From Camellia lanceoleosa (taxonomy: Eukaryota; Streptophyta; Magnoliopsida; Ericales; Theaceae): a DNA stretch of 64,000 nt. The DNA lies in NCBI GenBank assembly GCA_025200525.1, contig CM045770.1, forward strand, positions 81,275,347-81,339,346. The letters are read 5' to 3'. Positions 36,270 to 46,930 of the stretch are shown here, in pieces (within the stretch, counting starts at the first letter, position 1; every line of letters starts with the position of its first letter). The notes under the pieces were generated by a model that had not been told where the DNA came from, searched no databases, and saw nothing but the letters and a program-made list of their open reading frames with translations. Both the position numbers and the translations under genes were made by a program.

Positions 36270-38031
36270 CTACTTCCCATTCTTTTTTTTCACTCTCTGA
36301 GTCTCCCCACGCACCTCATTCTCATTAACCTTTGAGTGAATAATATTGATCACCTGAGGTCCATCTACTTGTCGTGGTAGCGATGGCAGAGGTGGTGCTG
36401 CCGGTACCTGGGGCAGTCTTGCTTGCTCTTCTCTTATTTTGGCCTCATATACTAGGTCTCGCAGATGACCCTGTTTGACCATATCCTTTAAGTGCATCTT
36501 CAGAGCCCTACACCCCTGAGTCAAGTGTCTATCTTTATTATGGTAGGCACGATGCTTCCCAAGGCTCCTTCCCATAAACTCGCCAGGGACCTTCTCTGGC
36601 ACTCTATAATACAGCTGATCCTGATTCTTTCTAAAACTTTGTAAACCGGGATCCGGAACATAGTGGTGACTGCTTGTGCAGCCCTCAACCTTGTCTCCTG
36701 CCTGTTAAAACTAGTGTTACCTTGGCCTCGCTTCGGCAAGCCGTTTCTCTTCTCTTGCTTTGGCGCCTTTGTTCCCGGTATATCCTCTTCTGCTCTGGCA
36801 TATTTTTCAATCCTAGCCATAAGCTCCTCCATACTTTTTGGTAGAGTTTTCGCCAGTGACTTCTATAGAGGGCATTCTTCCTCCAAACCGTTCTTAAAAG
36901 ACACGACTGCCAGCTTCTAGTTGCATCCCGATATTTGCTTGAACACTTCATAATACCTTTTGGCATATGCCCTGACGCTTTTACCCTCGCCAATTTTCAG
37001 AGCCATCCGGGAGTCTACCCTTAATGGCTGTAACTTATTCGTAAAAAACTTGACCACAAACATCTCGGCCAGGCCTTCGCAACTCTTCACAGTTCTTTTT
37101 GACAACTTGTGGAACCAATCCGATACGATTTTCCCAAAGAATGAGGGGAACACGTTGCAGAGCAACTGCTCGTTCCCAGTATACAAAGCCATTGAATTCA
37201 GATATAAGCCGACATGAAAGTTCAGATCAAACTTACCATCATAAATCTGGAAAGCATATGGAACCTCTTTGGGGCCTCAAACTTATCCAACTCCACTAAG
37301 AACGGCATTCTCAGCTTGACGGGGGATGTGACCTCGGCGTTTTGTCGCTTCCTTTAGAGGTAGTCCCTCAAATCCTCCTTCGTTCGTCCGAGAGCTTGGC
37401 TATCAACAGATTTCAGCCTTTTTGGCGCACTCCTCCTAGCGTCGTGGTGTGTTTTCTTGGATTTTTCTTCATTCATTGTACCAAAGCAAAGTCCCTTCCC
37501 CTAGACGTGCCGATGTTCTTTAACATAAGTTCCCTTGGTATGAGGCGTCCTCTGAGACTCACCTCTCACTGACTCTGCTCGCCCAACATCCCATGAAGGC
37601 CGATGTGAACGTTCCTTCTCCTTGTCATGCTAAGGGACTGCTGGGATTACTTTCTACCCTCCTTTCTGGGCGTCAGTCTTGGCCGCTGGTATCGACGTGT
37701 CCTGCAATGGATACGATGGTTGCATTATATTGTTCTGCATCATGAAGTTGGCAACTGATTGTAGGTCTACCAACTTGTTTGCCATCTTCTTCATCTCGCC
37801 ATCCCTCTTCAGGCATCTGTCCTTCCATACCTGAAGGTCGCTTTTGTTGTAATACTCATCTCAGCCTACTTTCTTCGGGATGTCTCCCTCTTTGCCGATG
37901 TCCTTATCCCCGAAATTCTGATCCCGTGCTCTTTCATTATGGTTTTCTTCCTCAATGTTAGAATCAGCATGTTTACCACTGCCACCTGGAACATCGTCCC
38001 CGATCTTTTCTCCCTGCCTGTTGTTGGCCAT
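36270..38031 (-). pseudogene. Element D gag
   Basis: A probable ATG at 38031-38029 lies about 35 bases after the 5' LTR (MANNRQGEKIGDDVPGGSGK). The capsid-type domain is at 36917-37192 (LLCNVFPSFFGKIVSDWFHK, SVRAYAKRYYEVFKQISGCN). The C-terminal part at 36270-36602 has RAYHNKDRHLTQGCRALKMH and MVKQGHLRDLV, a degenerate Tat-type zinc motif. Frame changes occur near 37190, 36920 and 36600, with stops in the N-terminal half. It would form the element particle; this copy is dead. Confidence 0.87.
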
Positions 38032-38046
38032 CTATTTCCTTAAGTT

Positions 38047-38065
38047 GCCACAGACAACACCAAAT
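38047..38065 (-). promoter_or_regulatory. Element D primer-binding site (non-Met type)
   Basis: The minus strand reads ATTTGGTGTTGTCTGTGGC directly after the 5' LTR. It resembles the TGG(C/T)GCCGTCTGTGGG-type sites of Tat/Athila relatives, not the tRNA-Met site. I cannot name the tRNA with confidence. Confidence 0.6.
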
Positions 38066-38600
38066 TGTGGGTGTTGATTTCTGACCACACAACTAAAGGG
38101 GGAACTCAGCTGGAGAGCACTGGCAGAATAGATTAAGCCCAATACCTATAACAAGAAGATGAGAATTCGGCGGTGGTTCGTCCACCTGGAGGCACTCTGA
38201 TAATCAAGTCAATAATCTGTATTTCTCAAAGATAGCAAATTGTGCTCAAACTCACAAGAAATGACTTACCTCAAACCCACGAGGGTGCTTGCTTTTATAA
38301 CCAGTAGTCACCTGATCTCATTAGAAGCCTTACTTCAATGGACTCAAGCTCAATGCTCATCTTGGACCTTTATCTAGATAGAGATAAACTCTTCTTGAGC
38401 TTTATCTTAATCCAGACTGAGATCCTCCCCTGTTCTAGGACTCCTATCCCTTATCTACTTATCTCGAATTTCGGTATCTCCATACATTACCTTGGCATAG
38501 CCGAAATCATCTCGGCGCACGACCAAGCCACGTGGGATCTTGGCTAACACTTTGGCGTCTCCTTGGCCACGTGCTACCATTCACAAAATGCGTCCCCACA
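38066..38600 (-). repeat. Element D 5' LTR
   Basis: 535 bp homologous to 8704-9239, with minus-strand TATAAAA at 38293-38299. It is followed by TTAAC, the partner of TTAAT at 8699-8703, after which the pararetrovirus polymerase resumes. Confidence 0.92.
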
Positions 38601-38605
38601 TTAAC

Positions 38606-39085
38606 CAACAATATATAGCTTTAGTAAGAAAAATTAAAGACATTTGTAGAAATTTACCTGACTTACAACTTCCATTAGAATCAGAATATATAGTTGTAGA
38701 AACAGATGCAAGCCGATTAGAATGGTGAACAGTATTATTAGCTAAACCTAGCAAATATGATAATAAAAATAAAGAACGCATTTGTAGATATAGTTCTGGA
38801 AAATTTAGAGAAAAAGATACAACCATGACCAACTTAGATTTTGAAATATTAAGGGTAGTATATGCAATAAATAAATTTAAATTATTTTTACACAAGCCTT
38901 TTACAATTAGAACAGACTGCGAAGCCATAGTCAAATTTCCCAATAAACTTAATGAGCGTAAACTTAGTAGTAGAAGATGGACAAAATTTTTAGATTGTAT
39001 AGTAAGACAAAGATATAAAGTAGAATTTGAACATATTAAAGGGGGTGATAGTAAGTTAAAAGATTAGCTAAGTAGGAAAATTATT
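38606..39085 (+). pseudogene. Endogenous caulimovirid: RNase H (right half of the split polymerase)
   Basis: It continues the RT reading frame from 8703 once element D and one duplication copy are set aside. Blocks seen: KDICRNLPDLQLPLE, VVETDAS (first acidic residue), ICRYSSGKFREKD, MTNLDFEILRVVYAINKF (Glu), IRTDCEAIVKF (Asp) and KVEFEHIKGGDSKLKD (last Asp). These are conserved Caulimoviridae RNase H features. Stops at 38726-38728 and 39065-39067 inactivate it. The enzyme would remove RNA during viral reverse transcription. Confidence 0.93.
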
Positions 39086-39124
39086 TAGAAAAAAAAAATA
39101 ACCAGTTCAATTTTTGTGCAGAGA

Positions 39125-40792
39125 ATGGAGAACAGCAAAACAATGAACTTTGGGGGATTTGCTCTTCCTATTTATGAAGGTGGAACCAAGTTCAAACCAT
39201 TAATAGGAATCGAGCTAGACCCAGTTCAACAGTGTCTTTTAGATAACTTTTGGAATAACCTTAACTACCCAGCTAAACGTTTGTCAGCTTTAAATTCTCT
39301 CAGTATATATTTTTCAAAAATCTAGAATAAACCTTTGTCTAAAAGCTTTTCTTTCTATGTAGTAGCTAAAGGAACCAAGCCTGGTATTTAACATGACTGG
39401 ATAGAAGTTGAACCTTTAGTTAAAAATTTTCTCTTACCTCAGTTCAAAGGATTTTATGATTTTGAGTCAGCCAGTACATATGTCCATAGACAAATAGGAA
39501 CCAGTTATTTTATTAGCCAAATAGCTAAAGATTATCTGGACACATTGAGCAAAATGCAGTCAACTATTCTTGCTACTAGTGGAGTTTCAGTTAGCCAGAT
39601 AACAGGAAACAGTAGTACTAACCCTCAGCCAGATTCTCAAAATCCTCTTCAAATGTACCTACATTGTAAAGGCCTTACTAGAAATTTCAAGAAAATTATG
39701 GATTAAGGCAAAAAGGTCAGTGAAGAGCTAGACCAACTCCGAGATTATGAAAAACAATTGGGAGCAACCATTCAAACCCTAACCAGCTAGCTTAAAAAAC
39801 TAACTCCAGAAAAAGCGCCCACTCTCTTTCCAAACATAGAAATTAGACAACTCACCAGTGAGGAATTTGAACAATTGAGTGCTAGAATGTATTTTTCCAG
39901 GCATTCTATCATTCAATCTTTTTGTGAGAAAAGCCAAGAAATAGAAAACCTTAAACCTTATATATACACTTTGGCCGAAGATAGCAGAAATAGTAAGCTA
40001 GTCACTATGCAACAGTTTCCTTAGGACCTTTCCATAGCAAGAGTTCAGTGTCCCGGTATGGTATATCAATGGACTTATCTCTACAATGATGAAGAACAAC
40101 CATGTTTACAAGAAGAAAGATGTAGAGAAAGGCCAGAATATTTTGAAAGATGTCAGTATAATCTCGATTTCAACATTTGTCTTTGCCAGATAAATCTAGC
40201 AACTTTTGAGCCACTAGAGATAAAGATTAGAGGCAAAACTCGTCATTTAACAACCGCACAATTATTAGATTACAGCTTTGTTTCTAGAATAATTTTTTCA
40301 GATCTAGAACAGACAGATAATTTGGGGAATAAACTTGTTCATTTAGTACTTTGTGTAATGGAAGAGCATCATCCATTTGTAAAAGTATTAATTGACAGCA
40401 AGTTACCAGAATGGAAAAGAATAAGATGTATTCTCGCCAAGTATAAAATGTACCTCAGAGGAACTTCAACATTTCCAGGATACCCAGGACTTCTCAATTG
40501 AAGACCCTATCCATGTAGAAAATTTTCACTCAGAGATTAGCTTAAGAAATGGAGGAAATTTGCTAATAATCCTCTATTAGCATATTATGGAAACTATGGT
40601 CATCTTGTCTATGAAGATAGAAATCAGAAGATATACTGTAACTTAGCCATTCTAGGTTTTCCCTTCAGTAGAGAAACATTTATCGATGAAAGTCGGTATC
40701 CTAACTATCATCATAGCGTCTCTCATGAGTCACCAATACTGGAGGAAGAAGATAATCAATGGGAGAATGAACGTACGGCAATGGTGGAATAA
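39125..40792 (+). pseudogene. Endogenous caulimovirid second ORF with viroplasmin/P6-like domain
   Basis: It starts at ATG 39125, some 40 bases after the polymerase ends, and keeps one frame to 40501 through stops at 39323, 39389, 39704, 39788 and 40022. Two frameshifts lead to a final TAA at 40790-40792, about 555 codons in all. At 39341-39480 the sequence FYVVAKGTKPGI, then (past a stop) HDWIEVEPLVKNF and FKGFYDFESASTYV matches the pattern of the Cauli_VI/viroplasmin fold shared by caulimovirus P6 and the N-terminus of eukaryotic RNase H1. A coiled coil follows (39690-39830). The C-terminal half (40058-40792; YQWTYLYNDEEQPCL, YLRGTSTFPGYPG) I do not recognise. P6-type proteins form inclusion bodies and aid translation; that role here is inference. 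Confidence 0.78.
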
Positions 40793-41029
40793 ATGAAATC
40801 CTATCATAATTAGAGGACAATTTGTCATAATTTAACCAATAGCATTTTGGTTCACCATTTCTCACCATTACTATCGCTTGCTCCTTGTTGTCTGCTGCAA
40901 CCGCTTCACGATATATATTTTCTTTTGTTCTGTTGGTTAGCGCAGCGGCCCCGTTCACGGAATTCACCCCATTCAGTGTAGTCACCGTGTTTGGAGATGT
41001 ATTCCAAAACATTTTCATGATTAGCTACC
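40793..41029. other. Spacer between viral ORF2 and element B
   Basis: 237 bp downstream of the viral second ORF, cut off by element B at 41030. It may be the viral intergenic region or host DNA. A 105-codon minus-strand ORF (40701-41018) overlaps it and the viral gene but has no domain I recognise. Confidence 0.35.
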
Positions 41030-41513
41030 TGTAGACACCCCATTTTTGACCGTCCTCAAGACTTGGACGTCACCGTTTGAACACTCGGTGATCATCCATG
41101 TTCGTGTTCGTCTTGAGTTCTCGGAGGTTTCGGCCACGCGCCTTGCCTCAAGACCTCTCGACTTGATTGTTTTGTACTTGGTTGTGCACCAAACACTTGT
41201 GTTTTTGCTTCTGAGGGCAGGGAATGGCTTATTGGCCATCCTCCCACCTCATCGGCCTTGGCTTGAGGCCACTGGGCTTATTTTATTGCTACCGGCTAAA
41301 GGTGTTAGACGGTCGGCAATGTTTTTGGTCGGCCGGCTATTTTTGTTGGTCAATCGGCCATATTTTTCAGCCGACCCCTTTCCATCTGCTTTTCGCAGAT
41401 ATTTTATGCCAACTGTCACAGTTGGCATCCACATTACACCCGCTCCATACACGTGTATGGAGGGATTTGCTCCCTTGTGTTAGCTTCTCCAAGAAGCTTA
41501 GGAATTGAATTCC

Positions 41514-41520
41514 TATAAAA
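41514..41520 (+). promoter_or_regulatory. TATA box of element B LTR
   Basis: TATAAAA followed by GGGGAGGCCCTCCTCCC. Solo LTR A has TATAAGA at the corresponding place (25434-25440, minus). Transcription would start at about 41545. Confidence 0.8.
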
Positions 41521-42010
41521 GGGGAGGCCCTCCTCCCTTCAGAGGGGTTCTAGAATTTAGGGTTAGGAGTTATATATCTATCTATCTCTATATCTCCATC
41601 TCTTTTGATTTGTGTGTGTAATAGTGTTCTAAATGGTGTTTTGTTCATATTTTTGCACCAAAGCACCTAGTATTACACTATCCCTTAGTTGCTGAGGTGC
41701 TAAGGAGTTGTTTTCAGAGTTCTTGGGCTGGTTTTGATCCAAGGAAGATGCTGGAGTGGTGTTCTTGAAGAGGTTCTTCAAGGGTGAGAAACTATCCCTT
41801 TTATTCCCCATTTTTGCACAAGCTTTTAGCCTATCTTGCATCTGTTTTTAAGCTTAACTTATAACTGATAAAAGTTCTATTTTCAAGTGCTTAAAATAGT
41901 TTTTTAAGATCACTTTGGTGTTTGGGGTTTTTTACCCCCTCTTAGGCCTTGTTTGGCCTCTTTTTGTGCCCTTCTTTGTGAGCTCCGGGACCACCTTGTA
42001 TTGGCCTTCT

Positions 42011-42090
42011 CACCACTGAAATCCAGAGGGATTTCAGTGGTGGGGATGGTGTTTTGAGGTCCTAAGAAGGAGAGGGCCATCCCTCTCCTT
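42011..42090 (+). other. Two adjacent perfect hairpins in the LTR leader
   Basis: Stem 1 is CACCACTGAAATCC (42011-42024) with its exact complement at 42029-42042 and a 4-base loop. Stem 2 is AAGGAGAGGG (42067-42076) with CCCTCTCCTT (42081-42090) and a CCAT loop. Equivalent, slightly imperfect hairpins occur in solo LTR A (24881-24967). They would lie about 470-550 bases into the transcript. Confidence 0.75.
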
Positions 42091-45000
42091 ATTCTCTTCA
42101 ATACTTGTCATATTTGCCTCATACGTGAGCACCTTTGTTAAGTTCATGTTGACCATGTCTTAGCTGGTATTTGTGGTTGTTTTGCCATGGTATAGCACTA
42201 TTTTGACTTAGTTTAGACATGCCGTGTATGCTTCATACACTTGTCTTGTAATTCCATGATTTGGCCTTAACATGCATCATGTTGTAACATGTGTTTTTAA
42301 ACATGATTCTGGCTTAACTTTGAGAAGCTTTCAGCTTTGTTTTTACCATGCTTAAGGTCTGATTTTGGTTTCTTGGGTCACATGTGACTTACTTTGTATA
42401 GCTACCATGTAATTTAGCTTGTAGGCTTTGAGTATTGAATCCTCTAGCATGCTCCACTTGGATTTTTTCAATGGTTTGGTATCACTAGTAATGTTATTTC
42501 AGTCCATGTGTGCTTGAATACTTGCACTTATCGCTCCTTTAATGTCTTAAAGGGTTTGTGTCTTATGTCTCATGATTGTGTCATTGTGCATGCCACCATG
42601 CTTAGGTCATTGAGATGCCATCTAAGTGGGTTTTTGGGCTCATTTTGACATGTCATAACTCTATTTTGGGTTGCTTAAATCATGCCATGTTTGGTTGTAT
42701 TAGGTGCAGTGTAACACCTCTTTAATGGCCTTGCATGCCTTATGATTTTGCCCCTTTGTTTTAGCTTGTTTTGGCTTTGGTCATTGCATGTTTTAGGCTC
42801 ACTTTAGCACAATTTAGGACTGTTTTGGGTCATACTTGCCATATGCTCTTTGTTTTGTGTAGTTTTGGTTCAAGTCCCTCGACCAGTCTTAGGCTTCAGT
42901 CTTGAGCATGCCGTGTTTGACTTGTTTATGAGATTTGGCATCACTCCTAGCCTCATTTCGGGGCATGTAATGTTGTCACATTTGCATGCTTTCCATTCCT
43001 TTTAAGTGTTCTTAAAAGTTGCCCTTTTATTCTTAAGTATTGGACCATTTAGCATGCATGTTTGTATGTGTATTTGCCCTCATGTCCTTAGCATTTTGGC
43101 CGCTGATTTGGGCCTATTTGAGAGCTGCCCATATTGGTTTAAGTCCATCGTTTGCATGTTGTTGCATGCTTGCCTTGCATGTTGTTACATACTTGGCTTA
43201 TTAACATGTTGTTGCATGTTTAAGTGGTATTGCATTTGGCATGCATCTCTTGTTAAGTTGCTTAACATGTTGTCACATGTTTGCCTCACATGTTGTGGCA
43301 TGTTCATCACTGGCATTGTCGATTACATGCTTGCATGTTTGCATGCTTGTTCACATGCTCACGTTGTATTAGCTTGCATGCATGCCTAGGTTGCATAGCA
43401 TTAAGCATGCATCCCTTGCCCCTTGATAAACCATGATAGAGGTTAGGGGCCCTTTATGTGTTTTTTGTGCATTTCATTCGATATCAAATTGCGCACTCGA
43501 CACCTTTGGCCATCATGCATTGAAATGCGTGATTAATGGCCTGAGGGTCGAGAACCATACTCCATTTGAGTCTCAAACATAATGAGGAGGGTGGTGGTGC
43601 ACACATTGTTTTGAAAATGCATTGTCATGCTCTGTCTGTCCTCTGCTGTAGCAAAACAGGATTCTGCAGGGAAAGATGGCCGGTCGGCCATCTTCAGTGC
43701 CGGCCGGCTATGCATTGTTGGTCGATGGCCCCACTTTTGGTCGGTGACTATATTTCCATGGCCAGTGGTCCCATCTCTTGGCCGGTGATATCCCTCAGTG
43801 CTCAGGGAGTGATTTTGAAACAGCTTTGGGACTTGTGAAGCTTTCAAAGGTATAAATCAGTGTAAACAGAGGCAGCATGAGCATGGCGATAGATTTCTGA
43901 GTGAAGCCAAAGCATGCATGCATTCATCTCTCTTCCCGAAGCTGCTTTACTACTTTCAGTAGCTTAATTAATTTGTTTAATTAGTTAAGCGTTGTGTAAT
44001 ATTTAATTAGCTTATTAGTTAATTAATTTGTATTATTCTTTCGGACCCTCTGTCGAAAGGGCGCAATTGTGTAATAAGCGTGTGTGTGTGCGATGCATGT
44101 CTTCTAACCCCCACTTCTTTCTCCCTTTTATTTAACCGCTTATGATGGTTAGTTTTAGGGCATATTTGATTTAGCATAGCTCATGTTGTGCATGCTTGCA
44201 TTCATTCATTTGTATTGCATACACCAGGCTCGGGGCATCATACTAATTGCATAAGTACTTCAATTCCAACTTGAATGCGTGTATCGAGTTGTCGCATTTC
44301 ACATGCCATTCTTAGATTAGCCGAGCCTATTCTAGTTGCATTTTGTTTGCGATGCATTAGCCATTTTAACATGGACTTGGATCATACATTTGATTACTAA
44401 CATATTCTTTGTTTTGGCTCGGAGTACACTGTGAGTGTTTATGCTTTAGCATCTTACATGTGTGTAAGTGTTGGCATGTCAGCATGCTTACCATGAGGCT
44501 AATTGCTTATGTGATATAACTGCCTGAATGCCTGTGGGTGAAGGTTGGATTGCTTGAATTGGACTAATTCATCGAAATCCGTGTTTTAGCCTACTTGCGA
44601 GTAGCAAAATTGAAAACCATTTCCAAACAAACGGATATGCGATGCTTTGTTCCAACTTAGGCAATCTAGTCTATACTTGTATGCTGTGCGCATCACATAG
44701 TAATTCTAGGTTAATAACCGGAATAAGAGCACATGTGTTTTCAAAAACAAGATATCATGTTTAGTAGTGGCCGATCTTTGATCGGGCGAGCGAGGGTGCT
44801 CATTGCTGACCTTCCTCAATCGTACCCAAGTTCCCGAACCGAGGCAACTTTGGTGATGACGGACACGTGGCCTTATGCAACGAGTCAAGGTTTCCTAATT
44901 CCCCCAAAATAAAATATTTTGGTGGCGACTCTGTATCTGGCAAAGCAGTCCATGTTTTGCACTTCTTTCTTAAAAATCAGTTTTCCAAAACGATTTGCCA

Positions 45001-45122
45001 GATCTGGACTCTTTGGTGATTTATCGGTCTCGCATTGCACTTTGCGGGATTAGATTCAGAACCGTGACATTTGAGTCCTGAACTATGGTAGCATAAAGCC
45101 CGATGGCGCGTCCATAGTTTCC

Positions 45123-45139
45123 GGCGACTCTGCTGGGGA
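45123..45139 (+). promoter_or_regulatory. Element B primer-binding site, Arg-tRNA type
   Basis: GGCGACTCTGCTGGGGA starts eight bases after the LTR end. This is the type of site reported for Ogre-like elements (complementary to tRNA-Arg), as I recall it. A related TGGCGACTCTG occurs inside the LTR at 44923-44933. Confidence 0.7.
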
Positions 45140-45819
45140 GTTTGAGAACTTGACTCGAACTCATAATATCTTGTTTTGATTACACTTATGTGTTTCTTTG
45201 CATTGCATGTGCATTGGTGCGCCTAGGACACCGTGTTTGCCATTTGCTATTCCTGAATGGTCTGCTGAAGGCTCGATTTGAGAAGCGTGCCATAAGGCTG
45301 ACCGGTTACGGGCTCTGCCACGATGGGAACACAAACCCCGATTTTTACCGGGGCACCTTTTTTTTTACCATTCGACCTAGTGCATATTCGGAATCCATAG
45401 TGACCATTCCAAGCTAGGACAGGTTGCTTACCTGATCATAGGTTGTTTGAAACCACTGCGTGCATAGTGAAACCCTAGGTCCTAACAAAATAAGACAGGG
45501 AAACCCTACCCCAACATAGGGGTGTTTTTGGGTCTTACTTACTTGTTATGTGCCTTTTGAGTTGACCTCTACAGGAGAATGCACATATTAGTTTGCAAGT
45601 CTGGGTATCAAGCCTGCGGGCACCAGTGCCAGTGTTTTGAGAATCAGTTATATCCGCGGGTATCAGTTTTTGAGCAGTGATTTTGGGAAACAGTGATCAG
45701 TAGTAGTGTACAGTTATTCAGCTATGCCTATGTCAGTTCTGATGAAATTGGGCTGAAATGCTGCATGTTTTGTCTTTCAAGGTTTAGGAGACTTAGTTCA
45801 GAATAGCCAGTATTCTCCT
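45140..45819 (+). other. Element B leader
   Basis: Untranslated stretch between primer site and gag. One 75-codon ORF (45190-45417) shows no domain. Nothing else recognisable. Confidence 0.5.
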
Positions 45820-46930
45820 TTGTTGAGGCAAGACCAATCAAGGCTTACCGATTCATCTGATCCGTCAGTCACCGGTTACATCATCTCTGTTCAGTTCAGC
45901 GGACTTATGATGACACAAAATTCAGAGAAAATTATGGTTATGGCAGCCGCATTGGACCAAGGAATCATCTTGCAGGATGAGACCAATGTTGAAATACCAC
46001 ATCCACCTAGGTCGCCTGTCGCGCACTCAATCTAGACGCCCTAATTGTTTCAAACTCGTGAGCCCACCATGCTTGAGTTAATGGGAATGATTGGCGACCT
46101 TCAGAGGTCTGTGGCTGATCTCGCCTATGGAATGTCGGCTTCGCCACCAACCATATCGTATGCCGGGAACTTCGTGCCGCAGGAGCCCCCGCTACTGGGG
46201 CGAATTGTAATCGAGCTTAACCAACCTGAAGCTGTCTCAAACTCCGGCAACAACATGTCGATGACAACAGGGCTTCGTACCGAAGCAGCAACCCAAACCA
46301 CCCACCAAGCTGAGGCTAGTGGAAAGAACAAGATGAAAGTGGATGCAGATCCCTATGCACAACTCCAGCAAGCTGTTAAGGCTCTGAAAGTCGAAGGGTT
46401 GAATAAGCAACAAGTACTCGCGGTTATGGCTAAGACTGCGGATGATATTTTCCCCGCTCAGACTGAGAGCAGTTCAAGCCAAAGGGAAAATCGAGATAGG
46501 GACCGTCGTACCAGAATAGTTCCTTCCAATCCTAACCCTGTACCTGGAAAAGATCAGAGAGCCAAGGCAACACTTGTTGATCCTTTTGCTAGTGCGTCCA
46601 GCAAAGGACCACAGACTTCGAAGTATCTACCTCAAGGGCGCAGGGTTTCATGCCCTCTACATGTCTTTGTCCAAGGCTCTTCGAATCCTCACTGAGAAGG
46701 GTTATCTCAAACCCCTTGAGCCTTAACCTCTCCCGAGCAATCTCCCTCTCTCACATGATGCTGCCCAGTACTGTGCGTACCATCAACAAGCTGGTCACAC
46801 TACCGACAATTGCTTTCGTCTTCGCCACGAAGTGCAAGACTTGATCAACAATGAGGTCATCCTCCCGCCTAGCTCAGCAAAGTCTGTCACCACTGAGTTG
46901 TTGGACTTTGAAGATAATTCAAGTATGTGA
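45820..46930 (+). pseudogene. Element B gag remnant (Tat type)
   Basis: The first open piece (to 46035) ends in two stops. The second (46045-46695) has an Asn/Gln/Ser-rich region with a possible coiled coil (AQLQQAVKALKVEG) and DPFASASSKGPQTSKYLP. A frame change near 46630 then gives FHALYMSLSKALRIL and LKPLEP, a stop, and the Tat gag zinc motif CAYHQQAGHTTDNC followed by FRLRHEVQDLINNEVILPP, ending at 46930. The central capsid domain expected in a complete Tat gag (a WYS...F-type region) is not visible, so the gene looks internally deleted as well as broken. Confidence 0.75.

Larger units (their letters stand above)
8704..38600 (-). mobile_element. Element D: Ty3/gypsy, Tat lineage, with nested insertions
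   Basis: It is bounded by LTRs 8704-9239 and 38066-38600 (about 535 bp, TGTGGG...CCCACA). The flanks are TTAAT (8699-8703) and TTAAC (38601-38605), a 5-bp target-site duplication with one change. The minus strand encodes gag, RT, RNase H plus a second archaeal-type RNase H (the Tat hallmark), and integrase. The plus strand near the 3' LTR carries an antisense PF04195-type gene. Element C (9995-15858) and element E (20540-34127) were inserted later. D itself lies inside the endogenous pararetrovirus. The two LTRs differ by several percent, so it is an older insertion. Confidence 0.93.
41030..45114 (+). repeat. Element B 5' LTR (4.1 kb)
   Basis: It starts TGTAGACACCCCATTTTTGA and ends GATGGCGCGTCCA just before the primer site. 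Solo LTR A on the minus strand has the same start, the same 150-bp end region (CGATTTGCCAGAT(C/T)TGGACTC) and the same TATA-leader arrangement. U3 is only about 0.5 kb; most of the LTR is transcribed R/U5. TGCATG-rich degenerate repeats fill 42200-43400. Confidence 0.85.

Noticed and set aside
40701..41018. 105-codon minus-strand ORF next to the viral relic
   Set aside because: It overlaps the end of viral ORF2 on the other strand, has no recognisable domain and no promoter. Kept only as part of the spacer description.
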